Positions 1 to 7,921 of a stretch of 32,192 nucleotides of DNA are shown here, in pieces (the stretch's first letter is position 1; the number at the start of each line of letters is the position of its first letter). A model generated the notes under the pieces. The model was not told where the DNA came from, searched no databases, and was given only the letters and a program-made list of their open reading frames with translations. The stretch covers positions 1 to 32,192 of the forward strand of contig JAQUYX010000014.1 of the NCBI GenBank assembly GCA_028691615.1, given 5' to 3'. Made by a program: the position numbers and the translations under genes. This stretch comes from Victivallaceae bacterium (GTDB lineage: Bacteria; Verrucomicrobiota; Lentisphaeria; Victivallales; Victivallaceae).

Positions 1-320
1 GTTTTCGCGCCGACCACGTCATCGCCCTTGAAGGTCATCTGCATGAAATTCTCGCCGGGATTTTTGTACCCGGTGGTATCGTTGTCATTGGAGTACCAGA
101 GCCGGGGCATGTTCGCCGACGGAAACACATCGTCGCTGGCATTGCTGTAGATCATCACGGCGGTGGCGACCTGCTTGAGGTTGTTCGCGCATTTGATCGC
201 ATAGCTTTTCTCGCGCGCCTTGTTGAGCGCCGGAAGAAGCATTCCGGCCAGAATCGCGATGATCGCAATGACCACCAATAGTTCGATCAAAGTGAAAGAC
301 TTAACGTTAATTCTATTCAT
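1..320 (-). CDS. Prepilin-type N-terminal cleavage/methylation protein, truncated by window edge
   Basis: The reading frame starts at the ATG at 318-320 and stays open to base 1, so about 106 N-terminal residues are visible. It begins [20 protein letters not shown], continues with the rest of a hydrophobic pilin helix, and then has an [20 protein letters not shown] segment. This is the class III (type IV pilin/pseudopilin) leader normally cut before the F and N-methylated by PilD-like peptidase. Proteins of this type in Lentisphaerae and Planctomycetes usually have a secreted C-terminal domain ending in an H-X9-DG motif, which here would lie outside the window. The gene follows the glycosidase gene by 27 bp with an AAAGGA-like ribosome site, so it is probably cotranscribed. 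Codons 4-7 contain the palindrome TTAACGTTAA that also lies in the lacI-type promoter. The exact role is unknown; surface binding of a substrate is inference. Confidence 0.85.
   Translation of the reverse strand, partial: MNRINVKSFTLIELLVVIAIIAILAGMLLPALNKAREKSYAIKCANNLKQVATAVMIYSNASDDVFPSANMPRLWYSNDNDTTGYKNPGENFMQMTFKGDDVVGAK
301..310. promoter_or_regulatory. Second copy of LacI-type operator palindrome TTAACGTTAA
   Basis: A perfect 10-bp palindrome with a central CG pair lies just inside the start of the prepilin-like gene. With flanking bases, GAATTAACGTTAA (13 bp) is identical and in the same orientation as the site at 2887-2899 downstream of the regulator promoter. LacI-family operators typically are CG-centred palindromes of this kind. 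It may be an internal operator or roadblock, or an accident of codons for Ile-Asn-Val-Lys. Confidence 0.45.
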
Positions 321-347
321 TCTTTCCCGTCCTTTTCTTTTCTGGGA

Positions 348-1829
348 TTAAAGTTTTTTGGGTTCTATGATCATTTCACACCATGTAACTGCAGCGCCGG
401 TTGCGTTGTCTCCGATGAAATCAAGGATGTTGTCCCCGCTGTGAAGCGCCCCTTCCGGAACGTCGAAAAGTTCCACGCAAGATACATCCGAGGGTAGCTC
501 AAAGGGAAACTCCCCCTGCTTCCGGGCGACCGCCGGGTGTCCGTTGATGCGTAGCGACAACGCGTGCGCCCGGTCAAAATGAAGGGCGACTGTCGCACGG
601 GTTCCCGCCTCGACTTTGCCGACGGGAATGCGTAACGAACGCTGCCAGCCGCGGGGCGCAAAGGGGAGAATCGCCGGCTTCGCCGCGCCCGCCGGATAGG
701 AGAGAAAATCCCGATAGCCGAGCACATGCCGCCGGGTTTTCCATGCGCCGTCGTCGTTGGCCAGTTCCGCGAGCATCGACGGCAGCGCCTCGGTGGGATG
801 CAAATTGCAGGGCGGGCCGTCCATGTGGTTGAAAAGGTACAGCCCGTCGCTTCCGCGCGCGGAGTAGTTCGCGGCGAATCCGCGCAGGATCTCCGGTGTG
901 TTGTGCAGCGAGCAGCTCATGGCGTCCGAGGACCGGCAGATGATCTCGAGCCCGGCGGTCACCGGAACCGCGTCCCGGAGGAGGCGGCGCCAAAGCGCAA
1001 TGGGCATGGCGTGATCGGAGCATCCCCAATAGGTGGTGACTGTAACGCGATCGATCCAGCCTTCCTCACTCCAGTGCGGGACGTCCAGTCCGCTGGCGAT
1101 GGCGTCCTCGGGGGCGGCGTTGACGCGGACGAAGAGTTCGATTTTATGGCCGAATTTCTGTTGTGCGGCATCGGCGAAGGCGCGCACCTCTTGCATGAAA
1201 TTGTTCAGCACGCCGGAATTGGCTTCTTCGAATCCGGGCTGCAGGTGGGGCGGGGTGCGCATCCAGTCGAGTTCCAGTCCGTCGATGTCGTGCGAAAGGT
1301 ACTCGGCGGCGAGCGCGAGATGGCGGCGATAATTTTCCGGGACGGCGTAATTGAACGTGCGTCCGTTCCAAGCCTCGAGCCAGGGGGAAGTGAGATTCTC
1401 CTCGTGGGCGTAATTAACCGGGTCGTTCCACGGGAAGAAGGGATCGGACGAAAAATGAATGTCGTTCATACGCATCCCGGAAAAAACCTTGATTCCCCGG
1501 CGGCGGCCTTCGCGAACGCGCACGGCAAGCGCGTCGGGAATCTCTTCGGAAAGCCGCTTCGCGTTGGCGATATAAGTCGCGCTCTGAAGCTGTCGGTCAT
1601 CGAGTTTCCGTCCCCGGTAGAAGACGGCGCCGTCCCGGAATTCGACGTTTTTCCAGACCGGTTCAAAGGCTTTGGAGGCGAAATTCGCCCGCATTCCGTT
1701 TCCGCAGAAGATAATCGTGTCCGCCGCGGCATACGTGGCCATCTGCCGCAGAAGTCCGGCCTCGGACATCTCTTCGGGGGGGTGCGCCAGAAAGAAGTTT
1801 TCAAAATCTTCGTTGAGAATGACTTTCAT
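348..1829 (-). CDS. Putative TIM-barrel glycoside hydrolase-like protein, cytoplasmic
   Basis: This 493-residue protein has no signal peptide, so it probably acts in the cytoplasm. Residues 35-340 look like a (beta/alpha)8 barrel of the bacterial GHL/GH10-like type: SGMRMNDIH at about 117-125 (a strand with an Asn/Asp/His cluster), DGLELDWMR at 183-191 (an acidic strand end typical of a barrel beta-4), and VTTYWGC near 265-275. The last 100 or so residues (RSLRIPVGK, LRINGHPAV, LFDVPEGALHSGDNILDF) look like a small beta-sandwich. The start codon overlaps the stop of the upstream LacI-type regulator gene as ATGA, implying translational coupling and shared control. A catalytic pair cannot be assigned with certainty, so the substrate is unknown. 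It could also be an uncharacterised family member without activity. Confidence 0.7.
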   Translation of the reverse strand: MKVILNEDFENFFLAHPPEEMSEAGLLRQMATYAAADTIIFCGNGMRANFASKAFEPVWKNVEFRDGAVFYRGRKLDDRQLQSATYIANAKRLSEEIPDALAVRVREGRRRGIKVFSGMRMNDIHFSSDPFFPWNDPVNYAHEENLTSPWLEAWNGRTFNYAVPENYRRHLALAAEYLSHDIDGLELDWMRTPPHLQPGFEEANSGVLNNFMQEVRAFADAAQQKFGHKIELFVRVNAAPEDAIASGLDVPHWSEEGWIDRVTVTTYWGCSDHAMPIALWRRLLRDAVPVTAGLEIICRSSDAMSCSLHNTPEILRGFAANYSARGSDGLYLFNHMDGPPCNLHPTEALPSMLAELANDDGAWKTRRHVLGYRDFLSYPAGAAKPAILPFAPRGWQRSLRIPVGKVEAGTRATVALHFDRAHALSLRINGHPAVARKQGEFPFELPSDVSCVELFDVPEGALHSGDNILDFIGDNATGAAVTWCEMIIEPKKL

Positions 1830-2848
1830 CGTGCCTTCGCCTTTCCTGTGCTCTCCCGGACAGTGAAAACCGGATCAAAAAAGAGTTGGCGGTCGGACAG
1901 CGGCTCGTCGGCCACCAAAGTTCGCAGCATCGCCAGAGAGTGTTCGATCAGGGGGACATAATCATATTCAATGGCCGTGAGCGCCGGAGAAAATTCTCTT
2001 GCCTCCCAGTCGGCCGTCTCGTATGCAATGACGCTCAGATCCTCCGGTACGCGAAGACCGCGCCGGAAAAACTCCCCCGTCAAGGCCTTGGCCACGACGC
2101 CGGATGCGCAGAAAACCGCAGTCGGACCGGAGGGAGCAAAGAGCACCGCGTCGGCGGCACGTATGAGTTCGTCGCGAAAGTTGCCGCGCGGATCGTCGAC
2201 CGCCGCCACGACCGTGCCGTGGGGAAGAAGTTTCTCGGTAATCAGTCTCCTGAAATTGGCATGGGCGGGCAAAGAATCCGGCCCGGCGACAATGGCGAAG
2301 GCCTTGTGCCCGAGGGAAAGGAGATGTTCCACGGCCCGGTTCAGCGATTCTGTGGCGGCATACGAGACGCTGTATTCGGCCACTTCGCCAAGCTGAACGT
2401 AAGGGATTTTTGCACTATTTCGCAGGTAATCGAGCGCGGCCTCCGGCATGACTCCGGCGATCAAGAGTCCGCCAACCAGACCGTCGGTCAGAAGCAGCGG
2501 CAAACTGTCGGGGTGACGCGCGGGGTCGAACCACTCCTGCCGGCACGGAACTTTCAGATCGCGGCATTGGCGAGTGAACAAAATATTATATGCCTGAAAC
2601 GCGGCATTTTCCCGAATGAGCGCCTCGGATTCAAAGATCAGCAGTCCGAGATCTTCAATGCGCTTGCTTTTGAGCAACCGTCCTGCGGCGTTGGAGTGGT
2701 ATCGCATCTTTCTGGCGATCTCCTGGATCTCATGGCGTTTGGCGTCGCTGATCCGTCCGGTTCCTTTGAGAACCGAAGAGACGGTCATGGCCGAAACCCC
2801 CGCGACGCGAGCGATTTCCTTGAGTCCGATTTTGCCACTGGGCGGCAT
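1826..2848 (-). CDS. LacI-family transcriptional regulator
   Basis: This 340-residue protein has the usual LacI/GalR length and layout. Residues 8-27 (LKEIARVAGVSAMTVSSVLK) form the helix-turn-helix. Residues 50-60 (HSNAAGRLLKS) correspond to the hinge helix that inserts into the centre of the operator. The remainder is a periplasmic-binding-protein-like ligand domain, with SLNRAVEHLLSLGHKAFAIV and VPEDLSVIAYE as recognisable family motifs. It is the first gene of module A and overlaps the glycosidase gene by 4 bp. A consensus promoter and a CG-centred palindrome lie just upstream, so autoregulation is likely. The ligand is inferred to be a sugar released by the neighbouring enzymes. The ATG at 2848 has only a weak ribosome site. 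Confidence 0.93.
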   Translation of the reverse strand: MPPSGKIGLKEIARVAGVSAMTVSSVLKGTGRISDAKRHEIQEIARKMRYHSNAAGRLLKSKRIEDLGLLIFESEALIRENAAFQAYNILFTRQCRDLKVPCRQEWFDPARHPDSLPLLLTDGLVGGLLIAGVMPEAALDYLRNSAKIPYVQLGEVAEYSVSYAATESLNRAVEHLLSLGHKAFAIVAGPDSLPAHANFRRLITEKLLPHGTVVAAVDDPRGNFRDELIRAADAVLFAPSGPTAVFCASGVVAKALTGEFFRRGLRVPEDLSVIAYETADWEAREFSPALTAIEYDYVPLIEHSLAMLRTLVADEPLSDRQLFFDPVFTVRESTGKAKAR

Positions 2849-2886
2849 ATTGCAGGGTTCCCCGGAGAAAAATTTGTTTCTTTGGT

Positions 2887-2896
2887 TTAACGTTAA
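2887..2896. promoter_or_regulatory. Candidate operator TTAACGTTAA of the LacI-type regulator
   Basis: A perfect palindrome centred about 8 bp downstream of the predicted transcription start of the regulator gene. That is a position where repressor binding would block initiation. The CG centre fits the LacI/GalR family, and the site recurs at 301-310 in the same transcription unit. Confidence 0.65.
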
Positions 2897-2906
2897 TTCA
2901 CATTAT

Positions 2907-2935
2907 ATTATATTCGCAAAATCGCTCCTTGTCAA
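2907..2935 (-). promoter_or_regulatory. Sigma-70-type promoter of module A (LacI-type regulator)
   Basis: Read on the minus strand, this is TTGACA at 2935-2930, a 17-bp spacer and TATAAT at 2912-2907. Both hexamers and the spacing match the consensus exactly. The predicted start is near 2900, giving a leader of about 52 nt. A run of ten A (T on the plus strand, 2958-2967) lies upstream at roughly -58 to -67 and could act as an UP-like A-tract. Confidence 0.8.
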
Positions 2936-3047
2936 GAGGGAAGAGGTGCGAAAATCGTTTTTTTTTTGCCGTTCGGGAACAAACCCGGACGCATCGGTCG
3001 CGTCCCCCCAAGCATCCCAAATCATCGGATGGGAAAGGAATGACTTT

Positions 3048-3156
3048 CCCGATTCTGAGTGTAGCTACTCGGAGAGTAACTCCCGAAAAAGCCGGGTTTC
3101 AGGCCCTTTTCCGAGCCGCCGAAAGACACGGCGCGGCGTTTGATCGCATCATCTCA
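3048..3156. repeat. 109-bp direct repeat, copy 1
   Basis: This copy matches 3218-3326 at 103 of 109 positions, with a period of 170 bp. It contains GCTACTC-GGA-GAGTAAC, an imperfect hairpin, and a G+C-rich end with short GCCG/CGGC inverted repeats. The preceding 25 bp or so (CGGATGGGAAAGGAATG against the matching stretch of copy 2) are also related but gapped. It does not code for anything recognisable. Confidence 0.85.
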
Positions 3157-3217
3157 GGATGGTACGAGCAAACGTCCCGTCGATGGATTTCGGATGGATC
3201 GGGAAGGGAAGGAAATT

Positions 3218-3326
3218 CCCGATTTTGAGTGTAGCTACTCGGAGAGTAACCACCGAAAAAGCGGGGTTTCAGGCCCTTTTCCGAGCCGCCGAAAGACACG
3301 GCGCGGCGTTTGCTCGCACCATCTCA
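3218..3326. repeat. 109-bp direct repeat, copy 2
   Basis: The second copy ends exactly at the stop codon (3324-3326) of the toroid-fold gene, so on the minus strand it forms the immediate 3' end of the module B transcript. That position suits a transcript-end structure or a mobile or dispersed intergenic repeat. There is no clear U-run, so a classical rho-independent terminator is not shown. Confidence 0.85.
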
Positions 3327-4997
3327 ATTATAAGGTTCGCCCAGACGGTGCAGTTTCAGACGGAATTTGCGCCAGACCGCGCAATCGCCTTCCATGGTCA
3401 CGCCGGACGGTTCAACCTCTTCCGAGCGCGGAAGAATCTCCAACGCGCCGTTGACAAAACACTCCAGTTTGTCGTCAAAAATTACCGTCGTCAACTCCGG
3501 GGTGTTCCACAACACCGCTTCCACATAAGCGCGCCCCTGATCCATCCCCGACTCCCAGACGACTTCACGACCGCGAAACCGCCCGTCGCCCGGATGAACC
3601 ACCGCACGGTATTCCCCCGAAGAAAGCACGAAAACAGACCTTTTCCCCGCACATTCGCACACCTCGAGTTGCGCATCCGGCGCCGCCAGCTCCAAGCGCA
3701 CCGCCAGCTTGCGAAACGAAAACGACCCTTCCGCATTGCGGTCCAGATGAATATGAAACGCCCCCCGGTCGGTCAGCGCGCCGACCGAAAAAAGACAGGC
3801 CGCATTTTCCTGCTCCGTCCAGACTCCGAGGGAACAAAAATCCACCCCGTCACAGCGCGCCGCCGCCTTGAGCATCGCCGGAGTTTGCGTCCGGTTGACC
3901 CAATAGGCGAGAATCGGACGCCGCTGCGCCCAGAAACACTCCCGATTCACCGTCCCCAGCGTGACTTCTTCGCTCAAATAGGTGGTCGCCCAAAACGACC
4001 GCTCCTCCGGCTCCACCTTCAGATACCGCTGCCGGATCTGCTGCGCTCCCCCGGTCAGCCGGGCAAACCGTTCAGCCTGCGCCTTCGGACAAGGCAGATG
4101 GTTGATTCCAGTGTATTCCCAATTCGTCTCGTTTCCCGGTTCCGGCGCTTTCCGCATGACAGCGCCGCCGGTCGCGTCCGCAATCCGGTTGGCCGCCTCC
4201 GCCGAAAGATCGTCCCGATACGCCCGCGAATGCGGACCGGCCAGTTGCCCGGTCGCCGGATGAAAATGAACGGCAAGCTGCTCCCAGATGTACCCCCGCA
4301 GCCGCTCGGCAATTTCCCGCAGTCGGGCGTCGTTACAAACTTGCAGAATCGCTTCCACGCCGTCCAACGCGACAAAGGTATAAGTCGGACTGTTAAACTC
4401 GGACAACCCTCCGGTTTCCAGCGTCTGCGCCAGAACCTTCCCCAAAAGCGTCCGGGCATATTCCAGCAGCAAGGGATTCTTAAAATACTCCCCCGCAAAC
4501 CCCGTGACGCCGGAACCGATCACGGCAATATTCGTATATCCGGGCGTAACATTCCTTCGGAAGATCGACCACGCCGCCCGTTCCAGCGCGGCCACCGTCC
4601 TCCGGCGCAATTCTTCGGGCAACTCCTGCTCATGGCTTTGAAGGATCCGGCAAAGCGCCTCGCCAATGAAGTTGGCCCAGTTCCAGTCGGGCGGATTCAT
4701 CTTCTCGACCGGTTCTTCGTCGAGCCACGGCCAGATGCCCCATGCCGGATTGCATAGATCGACAACCTGCGAAGAGAGCACCCGGTCGATGACCTGAAAG
4801 GCCCGCTGCCGGTACTCGGGCATCTTCGAATCAAGCAGTCCGAGCGCATAGAAAATATTATCCCGGGTCGGGTGCGCATGAGTCCCGTCGGGGACGCGCG
4901 TGTGATATCCCGGCCCCTTCCATTTTTTCCAGATCAATCCGACCTGAGGATCGAACCGGACGGAGTGTTCGGCAATCTCTTCCTGCAACGTTTTCAT
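3324..4997 (-). CDS. Putative (alpha/alpha)-toroid polysaccharide lyase-like protein
   Basis: The best start is the ATG at 4997. It overlaps the upstream stop as ATGA and has GGGGAG about 9 nt before it; an in-frame TTG at 5012 would add five residues but is less likely. The 557-residue product has no signal peptide. The first 300 residues are helix-rich with repeats of the type NWANFIGEALCRIL, TLETGGLSEFNSPTY and GPHSRAYRDD. These resemble the (alpha/alpha) toroid of alginate/heparinoid lyases and related cytoplasmic enzymes. The C-terminal part is beta-rich (RDVVWESG-like strands, AVLWNTPELTTVIFDDKLEC), compatible with the beta-sandwich found after such toroids. It is the last gene of module B. 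Lyase or glycosidase activity is inference from fold-like features only. Confidence 0.65.
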   Translation of the reverse strand: MKTLQEEIAEHSVRFDPQVGLIWKKWKGPGYHTRVPDGTHAHPTRDNIFYALGLLDSKMPEYRQRAFQVIDRVLSSQVVDLCNPAWGIWPWLDEEPVEKMNPPDWNWANFIGEALCRILQSHEQELPEELRRRTVAALERAAWSIFRRNVTPGYTNIAVIGSGVTGFAGEYFKNPLLLEYARTLLGKVLAQTLETGGLSEFNSPTYTFVALDGVEAILQVCNDARLREIAERLRGYIWEQLAVHFHPATGQLAGPHSRAYRDDLSAEAANRIADATGGAVMRKAPEPGNETNWEYTGINHLPCPKAQAERFARLTGGAQQIRQRYLKVEPEERSFWATTYLSEEVTLGTVNRECFWAQRRPILAYWVNRTQTPAMLKAAARCDGVDFCSLGVWTEQENAACLFSVGALTDRGAFHIHLDRNAEGSFSFRKLAVRLELAAPDAQLEVCECAGKRSVFVLSSGEYRAVVHPGDGRFRGREVVWESGMDQGRAYVEAVLWNTPELTTVIFDDKLECFVNGALEILPRSEEVEPSGVTMEGDCAVWRKFRLKLHRLGEPYN

Positions 4998-7918
4998 TCC
5001 AATACTCCCCAACCGAATGCGTTCGGATTCTTATTCTTCCCGATTCCGCCCTGCCATTCCAAATAGCGGACCCGGCCGGAACCGTCGTTTTCATTGATCA
5101 GGAAGTTGAAGCGGAAGATCGTCCCGGAGGTACTGGGAATGCCGAGTTTTTCCAGCGGAACGCTCCAGCGATAGATCGTCTCGCTGCCCTTGCGCGTCAC
5201 CGTGCACGGGTCATTCCATTGTCCGATGCGTTTCTTGTCCGGCGTGATGTGCGCATAGATGCGTCCGGGACCTTTGCCGTCGCCGGAAACGGTCAGCTCC
5301 GTATGCTTTCCGCCGAACTCGAACGCGATTTGAAGACTGTCGTCTTTCCATGCGTCGCCCGCGGTGGAATTCATCACATGCCGGTTGTCGCGAACGGTCA
5401 ATTCGACGGAAAGACTCTGATTCTGATGCGCCATTCCCAGCGAACAGGAGAGGTCGTCCGGCCCCATCCAGCGCGGGATCATCGGATCGAAGGAAAGCTC
5501 CGAAACATTGCGTAGCGCATTGAGTTTGAGGAAATTTCCGGGACGTGTTCCTGCGGCCACCGGATAGCAGACATTAATGCTGAACGGCAACGACAGATCG
5601 TAGGTTTTGCCGTCGCAAAGCCACCGGACGCGCCCGGTCGTCGCCCAGATTCCGTTGGGCTGCCCCGCCGGAATGCTCCGTTTGACCATCACAACGCGCG
5701 TCGCCCCCGGCGGCAGCGTGACCGGAGCCATCCCGTCCAAAGTCGCCTGCGCCGTATGATCGAAGATATTGCGCAACTCCACCGGCACGGAAACCAAAGA
5801 ACCGGCCGCGCCGCCGACAATTTTCCGCAATCCGGCAGGCGCCGGAGATGGAGTCATGCGTCCGTTACGAATGGTGACATAGGTGGTTTTTCCTGTCACC
5901 GGAACCAGCGCGACATTCCCGATTTGCTGCACGGCAAGCGCCTTTCCGAACATGTCGCAAGCGACGATTTCGCCCTTGCCGGAGAGCGCAAAATAGCTCT
6001 CTTCCCCGTCGTTGCCGGGGATCACCGCATAGACTTGCCGGGGCGACTCTTGCGTGCCGATGAATTCGTAGATCTGACGGCCTTCCGGATCGTCGATCTT
6101 CTTGCCCCGCTGCGTATTGCCGAGAGCGGCGATAAGGGTGTTGTAAGCGGCATACGACGGCTTCGGACGGTTTTCACTGGTGATCAACCCGAACGAATCG
6201 TCGGCGTTGAAATCCATATCCCAATAGTCCTGAAGCGTGAACCAGATGTAAAATTCCGTATTGCGGCTCTTGGCATAAATCAACTTGCGAACCAGTGTGG
6301 TCGCCTGCCGGCGCAGCTCCGTCCAGTTGTCGTACCCGCTGCGTTCTCCGGTTTCGGTGTTGCAGACGGGACGGTCGATGCCCCCCGCGGCAAGCCACGA
6401 CTCGACCATCTTCTGCCGGGTTTCATATTCCGGCAGTCCGCCGTGCGCATGGAAGCAGGCGATGTCGAAATAAGGTTTGCCCTTGAGATACATGTCGCGT
6501 GAAAAATTCTTTTTCTCCCGCGGATGCAGCACGGTCACGCCGCCGGTGGTAATTTTGATCCGTGGCGCGACGGCGCGGCCCTGCTCAAAGACCACTTTGA
6601 GCGCCGCCAGATACTGTTCGGTCGTGCCGACCATGAAACCGATGTCCGGTTCGTTCAAAAATTCCAGATAGCGCACCGAAGGATATTTCCCGATGCACTC
6701 GAAAACCTTTTTCATGTGCGCGGAAAACTCTTTTTCCCGCGTCGGAACCTGACGGGAATGGCTGCCCGGTTCGCGTGTGTACGCAGGGGCCCCTTCACTG
6801 TAACTCAAACAGGCGATCATGCCGTTGTCCCGATTGGCGCGGAGAAACTTTTCCACGCCGGCATAGTTTTCGCTCGTTCCGTCTTCGAAACGGCCGCCAG
6901 TCAACCCTACCCGTTCGATGTCGAATCCAGCCTCCCGCAGCCAATGGCTGTGCAGGGCGTTTTCGCCTTCGCCGTTCCAGATGGAGGTGTCCTGGACGCC
7001 GAACCACATCGGAACGGAATTTTTCCGCCCCATATTGGCGCGGCCGACCGCCACGGTATCAAAAAAGGAGGTCGCAAGTTTGCCGGACTGAAAATCGATC
7101 TGCACCCGATAGCACCCTTCCGGCAGAGCCGGGAGCATCCATTGGCTGTGGACAGGGCGGTTGCCCGCGGGAAGCGAGAGGGACGCTTTCTTTTCAAAAA
7201 CCTTGCGTCCGTCGTAATCGATCACCTCGCAGCGCACTTCCCCCAGAAGCGGCTTGTCGCCCGCATTGCGGAAGCGATAGGTGCGGGCGATCTCTTTGCC
7301 GGGCGCGCTGATCAGTCGGGCCTCCGCCACCGGCCGGATCGAAACGCGGCGCTTGCGGCTGGCGTCGCCGACAAGCGCGATGTCGTCGATCAACACAAAG
7401 TTTTCTCCGGCAACCTGATCGGCGCGAAAATGCAGCTTGTGAAATTTGTAGGGCGGCGTCGCCTCCTTCGGGGGCGCGAACTCCAAACGGACGCGCTGCC
7501 AGTTGTTCCCGGAAATCCGTTGCGGCTTCGTGGAGAAGCGTTTCCCGGCGGCATCTTCGATGGTGGCGCGAAACTCGCAGGAGATCCCCCGGGGATCGGC
7601 GTCGAATTCGACCGCGCGGAGAAAAACCTCGGGAAGATACGCCTTGAAACGCTGAAAATCAATCAGCACCGGTTTCTTCGAATCGGCGGCGTGAAACCGG
7701 ATTTTTCCGGCATATTTGTCATCCCGGGAGCCGTCGGGCGTCGCCCCCAGCTCCAAATCGGCGGAAAACCATTTTCCGGGCGTGATATTTGCCAGCGGAG
7801 CCGTCCGCCACGTCCCGACATCGGAGAAATCTTCGATGATCAGTCGGTCTTCCGCATGCAGGAGAGGAGCCAATCCCGCCGAGAGCAGCAATGCGCCGAG
7901 AAAAAGTTTCCGATTCAT
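4994..7918 (-). CDS. Secreted multidomain clan GH-A glycoside hydrolase-like protein
   Basis: The 974-residue protein starts with a signal peptide (residues 1-22, cut near LLHA-ED). Residues 25-190 look like a carbohydrate-binding jelly roll (FSDVGTW, NNWQRVRLEF, NFVLIDDIALVG). Residues 200-300 form an Ig-like linker domain. Residues 305-620 form a TIM barrel with FLNEPDIGF, where Glu423 would be the acid/base, and CNTETGERSGY, where Glu522 would be the nucleophile. The spacing of 99 residues fits clan GH-A families such as GH5/GH39. The C-terminal 180 residues (VELTVRDNRH, WKDDSLQIAFE, WSVPLEKLGI, NFLINENDG) resemble a CBM9/DOMON-type sandwich. It starts 3 bp after the upstream gene with an AAGGAAA ribosome site, so it belongs to the module B operon. 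The exact family and substrate are not determined. Confidence 0.8.
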   Translation of the reverse strand: MNRKLFLGALLLSAGLAPLLHAEDRLIIEDFSDVGTWRTAPLANITPGKWFSADLELGATPDGSRDDKYAGKIRFHAADSKKPVLIDFQRFKAYLPEVFLRAVEFDADPRGISCEFRATIEDAAGKRFSTKPQRISGNNWQRVRLEFAPPKEATPPYKFHKLHFRADQVAGENFVLIDDIALVGDASRKRRVSIRPVAEARLISAPGKEIARTYRFRNAGDKPLLGEVRCEVIDYDGRKVFEKKASLSLPAGNRPVHSQWMLPALPEGCYRVQIDFQSGKLATSFFDTVAVGRANMGRKNSVPMWFGVQDTSIWNGEGENALHSHWLREAGFDIERVGLTGGRFEDGTSENYAGVEKFLRANRDNGMIACLSYSEGAPAYTREPGSHSRQVPTREKEFSAHMKKVFECIGKYPSVRYLEFLNEPDIGFMVGTTEQYLAALKVVFEQGRAVAPRIKITTGGVTVLHPREKKNFSRDMYLKGKPYFDIACFHAHGGLPEYETRQKMVESWLAAGGIDRPVCNTETGERSGYDNWTELRRQATTLVRKLIYAKSRNTEFYIWFTLQDYWDMDFNADDSFGLITSENRPKPSYAAYNTLIAALGNTQRGKKIDDPEGRQIYEFIGTQESPRQVYAVIPGNDGEESYFALSGKGEIVACDMFGKALAVQQIGNVALVPVTGKTTYVTIRNGRMTPSPAPAGLRKIVGGAAGSLVSVPVELRNIFDHTAQATLDGMAPVTLPPGATRVVMVKRSIPAGQPNGIWATTGRVRWLCDGKTYDLSLPFSINVCYPVAAGTRPGNFLKLNALRNVSELSFDPMIPRWMGPDDLSCSLGMAHQNQSLSVELTVRDNRHVMNSTAGDAWKDDSLQIAFEFGGKHTELTVSGDGKGPGRIYAHITPDKKRIGQWNDPCTVTRKGSETIYRWSVPLEKLGIPSTSGTIFRFNFLINENDGSGRVRYLEWQGGIGKNKNPNAFGWGVLE

Positions 7919-7921
7919 AAG

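Larger units (their letters stand above)
2849..3323. other. Intergenic region between modules A and B
   Basis: About 475 bp without a convincing gene. It holds the module A promoter and operator, the T10 tract, and two copies of a 109-bp repeat. Small ORFs here translate the repeat and have no support as genes. Confidence 0.7.

Noticed and set aside
3099-3299. 66-codon minus-strand ORF inside the repeat
   Set aside because: It merely translates the repeated DNA, and no conserved family or ribosome site supports it.
3218-3326. Rho-independent terminator for module B
   Set aside because: Only short, imperfect stems and no U-run after them; reported as a repeat instead.
3159-4757. Long plus-strand ORF opposite the toroid-fold gene
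   Set aside because: Composition is Arg/Pro-rich with no domain. It is the antisense shadow of a gene with family features and operon context.
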